Positions 6,608 through 11,355 of a DNA stretch of 11,355 nucleotides are shown here, one piece after another. Source of the DNA: Acidobacteriota bacterium (GTDB lineage Bacteria; Acidobacteriota; Thermoanaerobaculia; Multivoradales; JAHEKO01); NCBI GenBank assembly GCA_006227875.1, contig SBFI01000450.1, forward strand, positions 1-11,355, given 5' to 3'. Under the pieces are notes generated by a model. It had not been told where the DNA came from. It saw only the letters and a program-made list of their open reading frames with translations, and searched no databases. Every line of letters begins with the position of its first letter. Within the stretch, counting starts at the first letter, position 1. The translations under genes were made by a program, and so were the position numbers.

Positions 6608-7507
6608 GTGCGCAACATCTACCACATCTCCGACGTCCATTTCGGTCCGCCGCATCTGCCCGAGCTCTCTGCGGGAGCGCTCGAGCTCATCGAGCAGCGC
6701 CAACCCGACCTGGTGGTGATCTCGGGAGATCTGACCCAGCGGGCCAAGCCACACCAGTTTCAGCAGGCCAGGGCCTTTGTGGACGAGATACCGGTGCCGA
6801 CGCTGACGGTGCCGGGCAATCACGATGTCCCCCTCTATCGGGTCTGGGAGCGGTTCCTCAGCCCATTTGGGGCCTACAAGAAGAACTTCAGCCCCGAGCT
6901 CGAGCCGGTCTTCCGGGACGAAGAGCTCCTGGTCATCGGCATCAACACCGCGCACGGCTGGACCTTCAAGGACGGCCGCGTGCTCCTGAGCCGGCTGCAA
7001 GAGGTCGCGGAGCTACTCGAGAAGGCGCCGGCGGAGCTGTTCAAAGTCGTGGTTGCGCACCACCACATCATCCCGCCGCCCTGGTTTGGCCATCAGCAGG
7101 TGATGACGAATGCCCGGGAAGCGATGGATTTGTTTACCGGCGTCGGAGTCGATCTCATCCTCTCCGGGCATCTGCACCAGGCCTTTATCGGCAACTCGGA
7201 GGAGTTTTATCCCAAAGGCAGGCCGCCGGTCGTGGTGCTGCACTCGGGCACCACCACCTCCAACCGGGGCCGCGCCGGTGAGCGCGACAAGAACACGTGC
7301 AACTGGATAGAGGTGGATCGGGACTCGATGGTGGTCTCCCACCAACGGTGGGAGCCCGACTGGAAACGCTTTGCCGAGCACAGCCGGCACTGGTACCCGC
7401 GGCACACGCGGGAGCACTACACGCTCGAGGACCTGGAGCTCCCACCGGAACAGACTCCGAAGCGGCCGGCCTCCGCGCCGGCGGATTCGGTTCGAGATCC
7501 CGATTAG
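6608..7507 (+). CDS. Calcineurin-like metallophosphoesterase (CpdA-like class III phosphodiesterase)
   Basis: This 299-residue protein is a dinuclear metal phosphoesterase with all five blocks of the superfamily: D9 and H11 in ISDVHFG, D41 in SGDLT, N71 and H72 in GNHD, the AHHH block at 150-153, and H188 and H190 in SGHLH. The compact form, with GNHD followed about 115 residues later by GHLH, fits class III cyclic-nucleotide phosphodiesterases such as CpdA. Substrate cannot be fixed from motifs; cAMP, UDP-sugar-type or other phosphodiesters remain possible. The GTG at 6608 is the first possible start, because the previous gene ends in the same frame at 6562. Its ribosome-binding site is poor, so it may depend on translation from upstream. 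The last 30 residues are proline-rich and polar, beyond the catalytic domain. It is followed by a long non-coding stretch. Confidence 0.92.
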   Translation: MRNIYHISDVHFGPPHLPELSAGALELIEQRQPDLVVISGDLTQRAKPHQFQQARAFVDEIPVPTLTVPGNHDVPLYRVWERFLSPFGAYKKNFSPELEPVFRDEELLVIGINTAHGWTFKDGRVLLSRLQEVAELLEKAPAELFKVVVAHHHIIPPPWFGHQQVMTNAREAMDLFTGVGVDLILSGHLHQAFIGNSEEFYPKGRPPVVVLHSGTTTSNRGRAGERDKNTCNWIEVDRDSMVVSHQRWEPDWKRFAEHSRHWYPRHTREHYTLEDLELPPEQTPKRPASAPADSVRDPD

Positions 7508-7522
7508 AAGTCTGTTGTAGCC

Positions 7523-7568
7523 CCGTTTCGTGACCTCCGGGGACCCCCCTCCGCTGCGCAAGAAACGG
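7523..7568. repeat. Inverted repeat just after the metallophosphoesterase gene
   Basis: CCGTTTC at 7523-7529 is the exact reverse complement of GAAACGG at 7562-7568, enclosing a G/C-rich loop. Its place 15 bases after the stop codon would suit transcript-end protection or termination, but there is no T-run. It overlaps the direct repeat at 7539-7597. Confidence 0.45.
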
Positions 7569-7597
7569 CATGGCTCTGCTGCGGGGAGCCCCCTCCG
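7539..7597. repeat. 15-bp imperfect direct repeat, 44-bp period
   Basis: GGGGACCCCCCTCCG at 7539-7553 recurs at 7583-7597 with a single change (C to G at the sixth base). The two copies lie 44 bp apart, start to start. The unit is itself nearly palindromic. Confidence 0.5.
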
Positions 7598-7631
7598 GCC
7601 CCGACCCCGGGCAGCCACGGCGCGTCGGCAA

Positions 7632-7741
7632 CGGGACGGCGGTCTGCAGCTGCGCTCCAACCGTACACGCGCTACGGTCCGGGGAATTCGGACTGTCATC
7701 GCCTCAGCGCTCAGTCGCTTCGCTTGCAGACCGCCGACCCG
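7632..7741. repeat. 17-bp inverted repeat (16 of 17 matching) with 76-bp interior
   Basis: CGGGACGGCGGTCTGCA at 7632-7648 is matched, in reverse complement, by 7725-7741 with one mismatch at the fifth base. The inner 12 bp are perfect. The interior carries two abutting small hairpins: 7660-7678 (ACCGTA with TACGGT, 7-base loop) and 7677-7693 (GTCCG with CGGAC). This is the strongest inverted repeat in the window. Confidence 0.7.
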
Positions 7742-7758
7742 CCACCGCCGCGCTGAGG
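7702..7758. repeat. 9-bp inverted repeat crossing the 7632-7741 stem
   Basis: CCTCAGCGC at 7702-7710 is perfectly complementary to GCGCTGAGG at 7750-7758. The first arm lies inside, and the second outside, the larger inverted repeat at 7632-7741. In RNA both could coexist only as a pseudoknot; otherwise they are alternatives. Confidence 0.5.
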
Positions 7759-7799
7759 TCACACCCCCGGTGAGGCTCCCGGTGCGAGCGACGTCGAGC

Positions 7800-7854
7800 A
7801 CGGGCGAGGATCCACCGGCGGGCGGCCAGGCGAAGCCGGCGGGATCCAGCCCGT
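7800..7854. repeat. Long interrupted stem-loop with paired BamHI-like palindromes
   Basis: ACGGGC, GGATCC and CCGGC in 7800-7819 pair with GCCGG, GGATCC and GCCCGT in 7835-7854. This gives about 17 base pairs interrupted by two small asymmetric internal loops, closed by a 15-base loop. Small internal loops flanking conserved helices are typical of folded RNA and of palindromic repeats. Confidence 0.55.
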
Positions 7855-7860
7855 AGCGCA

Positions 7861-7902
7861 GGCCCGCGTCTCTGCTCTCCTAAAGGAAGCCGGACGCGGG
7901 CC
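7861..7902. repeat. 10-bp perfect stem-loop with CCTAAAGG interior
   Basis: GGCCCGCGTC at 7861-7870 pairs perfectly with GACGCGGGCC at 7893-7902. The 22-base interior contains CTCCTAAAGGA, which can itself form a small inner hairpin. This is the most regular hairpin in the gene-free stretch. Confidence 0.6.
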
Positions 7903-8009
7903 GGAAGCGAAGCGGCTCTGCGGGCGCCGCCGGGAGCCTGAGCCGACCGCCCTGGTGGATGGCCCGCGCGCACCCGGAGCGAGCGCCGGGAGACTCGCCG
8001 GGGATAGGG

Positions 8010-8057
8010 CCCAGACAGGTTTGGCCAGCACGGGGGCGACCCCTTTGGAGACCTGGG
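8010..8057 (-). terminator. Stem-loop after the YkgJ-like gene (terminator-like, no T-run)
   Basis: On the minus strand, 15 bases after the stop codon, CAGGT (8055-8051), CCA (8048-8046) and GGGG (8043-8040) pair with CCCC (8035-8032), TGG (8027-8025) and ACCTG (8020-8016). An alternative outer pair is CTGGG/CCCAG (8053-8057 with 8010-8014). The position suits a transcript end. There is no T-run after it, so an intrinsic terminator is not shown; an exonuclease-blocking 3' hairpin is equally possible. Confidence 0.35.
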
Positions 8058-8071
8058 ACCGGGAGCAGATG

Positions 8072-8455
8072 CTAGGGGTTGTACGCGGTGGGGATGAACT
8101 CGTCGTCCTCTTGCAGGTTGCGCTCGAACTTCAGGAACTCCCAGTAGCCACAGCGTCGTAGACCCGGATAGTCGCGACAGATGGTAGGCCGGCCGGTGTA
8201 TACCGAGCACTGTCGGGTCTCGCGATCCAGGAATCGGCACGCGGTGCCATAGGTCTCGTCCTTCTTGTGGCGCAAGACTCTCTCGCCCGGCTCCTCACCC
8301 TTCTTGGTGAACTTCTTCCTCGCCTGCCGTTTGCTGATGCCGAAATACTTGGCAAGGCGCTTCAGGTCCTTGTCCGTGACGATAATCCGGGGATACGAGC
8401 AACAGTATGCCGGACACGCGTTGCAGTCGTAGAGAACCTTCAAGCCTTTCGCCAT
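8072..8455 (-). CDS. YkgJ-family cysteine-cluster protein (putative zinc/iron chelating)
   Basis: This 127-residue protein carries the CxxCxxxCC signature of the YkgJ/PF03692 family: C11, C14, C18 and C19 in CNACPAYCC. The later family cysteines are C73 (TACRFLD), C83 (CSVYTGRPTICR, with C93 at its end) and C102. Together they could hold a metal or an iron-sulfur cluster. Between 27 and 70 lies a basic, helical insert (KRLAKYFGISKRQARKKF). The biochemical role of the family is not established; metal binding is predicted from the cysteine pattern. The gene lies 18 bases downstream of the kinase-mutase fusion, on the same strand. A GGAG lies 11 bases before the ATG, a rather long spacing, but no other start fits the frame. 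It is probably the last gene of the operon, ending just before the inverted-repeat stretch. Confidence 0.88.
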   Translation of the reverse strand: MAKGLKVLYDCNACPAYCCSYPRIIVTDKDLKRLAKYFGISKRQARKKFTKKGEEPGERVLRHKKDETYGTACRFLDRETRQCSVYTGRPTICRDYPGLRRCGYWEFLKFERNLQEDDEFIPTAYNP

Positions 8456-8473
8456 TGGCGCATTATCTCCAGA

Positions 8474-10948
8474 TTAGTTGAGCTTGAACAGACGCCCGAG
8501 GAGCATCTGTAGGGGAAATCTCTGTAGCCCGCCGGCACCTGCCGACTGCTCGTCGAAGATCTCGACCTCGTCGGCATCGATACCCTCACCCCAGATCAGT
8601 ACCGGCAGGGGATCGGCCGCATGCTGTCCACTCTCCGACAGGGTGGCATGATCGGAGGCCACCGCCACTCTGAGAGGTCCTTTGTGATCTTCGAGCAAGC
8701 GAGCCAGCCGGCGGTCGAGCTGCTCCAGGAACAGCGCCTTCAAGTCGGGTCGCTGGTCGTGAGCGGCGATGTCGGCGCCCTTGAGGTGAAGGATGACCAG
8801 ATCGTCGAGGCGCAGCGCCTCTTCGGCCGCCTTGAACTTTGCCTCCAGATCGGTGTCGAGATTGGCTGTCATGGCGTCGCTGGTCACCGTGCGGGCACCC
8901 ACCCAGCGGGCCAGTCCGAGGAGAGTGTGATCGCCGCCGATACAGGTCACTCTTAGCGGTGCACCGTCCTCCTCGAGCGGGATCAGCCGGTGGATCCGCC
9001 CGGCGCCACGGGTGAGCACCGCGTTGGCGACCGGCAGCCCCTCCTCGGCGCGGGTCTTGTTGATCGGATGATCGCGCAGGATCTTGCGGGCCTCCTGCTC
9101 CCAGAGCGCCAGGGCGCCGGCGGTGTAGGTGGCCTGCTCGTCCTCGGGATCGAGTGGGCTGGGAACCAATGGTGGCCCCAACGGAGCCCCCTCGCCGGGA
9201 TCACTGCCGCTGATGGCAGATGAGAGGCCGTCTCCGTGCAGCACGATGGCGAGACGATGTTCGGTGCCCACACTCACCCTGACCGTGATGTCCCGGTTCA
9301 GCCCGGGTGGCAGGGGAATGCGATCGAGGGCTTGCGCCAGCTCGCTCGCCTCCTCGCGGATGCGCCCGGCGCGGCGATCGATGACCCGACCAGCCTCGTC
9401 CACGGTGGCGAGGTTGCCACGCAGGGCCACGTCGGTCGGTGAGAGGGTGATTCCTGCCCCCAGCGCTTCGACCGGCCCCCTCTTCAGCGCCAAGGGGGAT
9501 TGGCCAAATAGCGCCAGGCTCCCGGCCGCGGTATCGGGGACTACACCGGGGGCAACAGGATCCGCCAGACCACACCGTCCCTCATCGGCGAGACGATCGA
9601 GGGTTGGAGTGTCGGCCGCCTGCAGGGGTGTTCTTCCTCCCAGGGCGCGGACCGGTCGGTCGGCCAGCCCGTCGATGATCAGGAGCAGAGTGGGGGCCTC
9701 CGGCCGGCTCTCGGGGTCGGCGGACAGACCGGGTGACGGCAGACCCTTCTCCAGCACGCTGGTCACGATGCGCAGGCTGGGGACCACCGGGAGGTCGCCT
9801 TCGGAAGTGTCGAGCAGCGGTCGGTCGTTGAGCTCCGCCTGCTGCAGGATGTGGTCGTGTATCACCCGTATCGGCTCGAAGTTCTCCAGATAGCGCTCGG
9901 CACGTCGACCGCCGGCTCGCGCGCGGGTCAGAAATCGCGATCGGTGTGCCTCTTCGTCGAGGGTGGCCAGAATAAGGGGTACCTGGTAGACGGTGCCCTC
10001 CATGTCCGGGAACGGAACCATACCCGGGTGGGTGTGGACACCCTCGACGACGATACTCATGTTCTCGGCGCTGGCACGCTCGACAACCGCCCGGATACCG
10101 ACACAGACGCGGGTGGCCTGCTCCTCATAGGTAGAGATCAGACGCTCGACAAAGTCGGGGTCGCTTGGTGAGCCCGAGCGCTCTTCGCTGGGCTCCGACG
10201 CACCGGCGACCTCGAAGCTGGAGCTGTGCAGTGCCGGAAGGATAGAGCGGGTGAAGACCATCCTCATGACCTGGCGGATGGTGTCGGTGGCGTTGATGCG
10301 GTAGATACGCAGCAGCGGAGCCAGCTCGAGCGCCAGGGTCGACTTGCCGGTGCCGGATGCGCCACCGATGTAGATGACCAAAGGCCGCGGCAGATTCTGG
10401 ATTCTGCGCATCATGCGGTAACGGCGTGCCTTGCCCTTGCCCTCGACACTCTCGAGCAGGTCGCCGACCCGACGCGCCACCTCGGCTCTGGCCAGCACGG
10501 TCACACCTTGCGATCGGAGATCTCCTTCCAACTCGGTCACCAGCCGATAGGCGCGATCGATGTCGAGGCCCGCGGCCTGGAGACTGCGGGCCAGGAGACC
10601 CCGCGAAAAGGGCACCTCACGTCCATGATCGTCGACCCTCAAGGAGGAAATCGGCCGGGCCGGTGCTTTGAGTCCCGAGGAGTACTCGGACCCCAGAGTC
10701 TCCTCCAACTGTTGTTGAATCAGGTCTCGGAGCTCGCTGGTGGAGATCTCTTCCCGCTCCGCCAGCCGATCGCGAATGGCCCGGGCCATGGCGTAGGCAT
10801 CGTCGAACTCGAGACCCCGCTGCATCAGAGAGTGGGTAATCATGCCGCGCAGAAAGCGCTGTCGACCGCCGCTCGAGGAGACGACCATGAGCTGCTTCTT
10901 GCCCCGCTTGTCGGCGGGTCTGTCTTTGGAACCGGGTCGCTTCGCCAT
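8474..10948 (-). CDS. Fusion: two ATP-cones, 2-phosphoglycerate kinase and ApgM-type phosphoglycerate mutase
   Basis: This 824-residue multidomain protein has four parts. Residues about 20-87 and 103-168 are two related ATP-cone modules (both show F..RG....SL...GL..D.AY). Residues about 188-400 are a P-loop kinase of the 2-phosphoglycerate kinase type, with Walker A GASGTGKS at 196-203 and VVEGVHTHPG at 300-309. Residues about 418-824 are an archaeal-type, cofactor-independent phosphoglycerate mutase (ApgM). Its metal ligands are visible: D426 in IIDGLADRP, D726 and H730 in KGADIAAHD, D766 and H767 in SDHAT, and H776 in GQHAADPLPVLI; GGRTPLQAADTPTLDRLA (437-454) is also typical. The kinase part would make 2,3-bisphosphoglycerate from 2PG and ATP; the mutase part would interconvert 3PG and 2PG. 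The usual serine nucleophile region reads VPDTAAGS (470-477), so a threonine may serve. The ATG shares one base with the upstream stop (TGATG). Confidence 0.88.
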   Translation of the reverse strand: MAKRPGSKDRPADKRGKKQLMVVSSSGGRQRFLRGMITHSLMQRGLEFDDAYAMARAIRDRLAEREEISTSELRDLIQQQLEETLGSEYSSGLKAPARPISSLRVDDHGREVPFSRGLLARSLQAAGLDIDRAYRLVTELEGDLRSQGVTVLARAEVARRVGDLLESVEGKGKARRYRMMRRIQNLPRPLVIYIGGASGTGKSTLALELAPLLRIYRINATDTIRQVMRMVFTRSILPALHSSSFEVAGASEPSEERSGSPSDPDFVERLISTYEEQATRVCVGIRAVVERASAENMSIVVEGVHTHPGMVPFPDMEGTVYQVPLILATLDEEAHRSRFLTRARAGGRRAERYLENFEPIRVIHDHILQQAELNDRPLLDTSEGDLPVVPSLRIVTSVLEKGLPSPGLSADPESRPEAPTLLLIIDGLADRPVRALGGRTPLQAADTPTLDRLADEGRCGLADPVAPGVVPDTAAGSLALFGQSPLALKRGPVEALGAGITLSPTDVALRGNLATVDEAGRVIDRRAGRIREEASELAQALDRIPLPPGLNRDITVRVSVGTEHRLAIVLHGDGLSSAISGSDPGEGAPLGPPLVPSPLDPEDEQATYTAGALALWEQEARKILRDHPINKTRAEEGLPVANAVLTRGAGRIHRLIPLEEDGAPLRVTCIGGDHTLLGLARWVGARTVTSDAMTANLDTDLEAKFKAAEEALRLDDLVILHLKGADIAAHDQRPDLKALFLEQLDRRLARLLEDHKGPLRVAVASDHATLSESGQHAADPLPVLIWGEGIDADEVEIFDEQSAGAGGLQRFPLQMLLGRLFKLN

Positions 10949-11355
10949 CAGGTCCCCAAGCCTTTCTTCAGCATCTTCGGCGTCACCAGCCAGATCAGCA
11001 TGCCGCGCTCGAACCGCACCTCCGTCCAGCTCTCGACCGAAAAATCGATCCGCGCCAAGGCGGCGGTGGGCATTCTGACCAGGCCGCCGCCGATCAATCG
11101 CCCGACCATCTCCGACGAAGTCGGCTCGTGGCCGGCCAGCAGCAGACTCTCCAGTGCGTCGTCCTGCTGCTGAACCAACTGCAGGATCAGACCGGTGTCG
11201 CCTTCATAAAGTTGAGGGTCGGTCTCTATGGCGCAGGGCCAGTCGCCGGCCGCTGCCGCCAGGCGAGCGGTGTCGTGGGCACGGACGGCGGTCGAGGAGA
11301 TCACCAGGTCCGGGGTCTGCTCGAGACGAGATAGAAAGACACCTATCGCTCGTGC
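10948..11355 (-). CDS. SixA-like histidine phosphatase (partial, N-terminus beyond window edge)
   Basis: The visible 135 residues are the central and C-terminal parts of a short histidine-phosphatase (phosphoglycerate-mutase fold) protein resembling the phosphohistidine phosphatase SixA. PDLVISSTAVRAHDTARLAA corresponds to the family's conserved SS..RA..TA region, and LLLAGHEPT carries the second catalytic histidine, as in the LVGHNP motif. The N-terminal RHG motif should lie just past the window edge and cannot be confirmed. A GTG at 11304 opens a shorter reading, but the frame continues to the edge with proper family sequence (GVFLSRLEQT), so the real start is outside. The stop overlaps the fusion gene's ATG by one base, indicating translational coupling. 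SixA removes phosphate from phosphohistidine in phosphorelay or PTS proteins; the substrate here is not known. Confidence 0.82.
   Translation of the reverse strand, partial: ARAIGVFLSRLEQTPDLVISSTAVRAHDTARLAAAAGDWPCAIETDPQLYEGDTGLILQLVQQQDDALESLLLAGHEPTSSEMVGRLIGGGLVRMPTAALARIDFSVESWTEVRFERGMLIWLVTPKMLKKGLGT

Larger units (their letters stand above)
7773..7939. repeat. 10-bp inverted repeat enclosing two further stems
   Basis: AGGCTCCCGG at 7773-7782 is the exact reverse complement of CCGGGAGCCT at 7930-7939. Between the arms lie the stems 7800-7854 and 7861-7902. The whole can therefore be drawn as a closing helix around a junction with two arms. Confidence 0.5.
7508..8071. other. 564-bp gene-free stretch dense in inverted repeats
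   Basis: No convincing gene was found here. The open frames crossing it are shadows with no family character and no ribosome-binding sites. The stretch lies between the 3' ends of two convergent genes: the metallophosphoesterase on plus and the YkgJ-like gene on minus. It holds at least seven inverted repeats and one direct repeat, listed separately, with several stems nested inside one another. Small motifs such as GCGAAGCG also recur. This organisation suggests either a mosaic of interspersed palindromic elements or a structured RNA; the strand of any transcript is unknown. Confidence 0.6.

Noticed and set aside
7013..7801. Minus-strand open frame antisense to the metallophosphoesterase
   Set aside because: It overlaps the motif-complete phosphoesterase gene and shows only arginine-rich sequence of no family.
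7508..8071. CRISPR array or tRNA cluster in the repeat-rich stretch
   Set aside because: No regularly spaced identical repeats with unique spacers, and no cloverleaf with a tRNA-type T-arm was found.
7704..8240. Minus-strand open frame across the gene-free stretch and into the YkgJ-like gene
   Set aside because: Arginine/proline/alanine-rich shadow frame typical of GC-rich DNA; it overlaps the well-supported YkgJ-like gene and has no recognisable motif.
8459..8464. Alternative ATG for the YkgJ-like gene, nearer the GGAG
   Set aside because: It lies in a different frame and would not give the cysteine-rich protein.

Overview
This is a GC-rich bacterial chromosome segment with tightly packed, classically organised genes: GTG and ATG starts, ATGA and TGATG stop/start overlaps, and ordinary metabolic and housekeeping families. 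There are no tRNAs, rRNAs, transposases, integrases or CRISPR repeats. The gene style (TAXI-type binding protein with a C-terminal membrane anchor, YkgJ-like cysteine-cluster protein, complete lar cofactor operon, large kinase-mutase fusion) would suit an Acidobacteriota-like or other deep-branching Gram-negative soil or sediment bacterium. No single marker in the window proves this.

Layout from left to right. (1) 1-1891, minus strand: a TAXI-family solute-binding protein with an N-terminal membrane anchor, a second C-terminal membrane segment and a charged helical tail, followed 19 nt later by a YugP-type membrane zinc metallopeptidase cut by the window edge. (2) 2007-2912, plus strand: a pirin with all four metal ligands, divergent from the TAXI gene. 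(3) 2930-5722, minus strand: larB-larC-larE, the complete biosynthetic set for the nickel-pincer nucleotide cofactor. The genes are coupled by an ATGA overlap and a 4-nt gap. No larA-type apoenzyme is present. (4) 5825-7507, plus strand: an ElaB/YqjD-like tail-anchored helical protein, a small membrane protein with a similar C-terminal motif, and a CpdA-like metallophosphoesterase. (5) 7508-8071: a 564-bp stretch with no believable gene but dense in inverted repeats, including a nested three-stem arrangement and a pseudoknot-like pair of stems. (6) 8072-11355, minus strand: a SixA-like histidine phosphatase (N-terminus outside the window), an 824-residue fusion of two ATP-cones, a 2-phosphoglycerate kinase and an ApgM-type phosphoglycerate mutase, and a YkgJ-family cysteine-cluster protein. 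The first two overlap by one base and the third follows after 18 nt.

How the genes work together. LarB carboxylates and hydrolyses nicotinate adenine dinucleotide, LarE adds sulfur, and LarC inserts nickel with CTP, so the lar operon should make a free cofactor for an apoenzyme encoded elsewhere. The fusion protein joins 3PG/2PG interconversion to ATP-dependent formation of 2,3-bisphosphoglycerate in one chain. This is the most unusual protein here. The structured non-coding stretch at 7508-8071 is the most unusual DNA; it may be a mosaic of interspersed palindromic repeats or a structured RNA. All functional statements come from reading motifs by eye; no database search was run.
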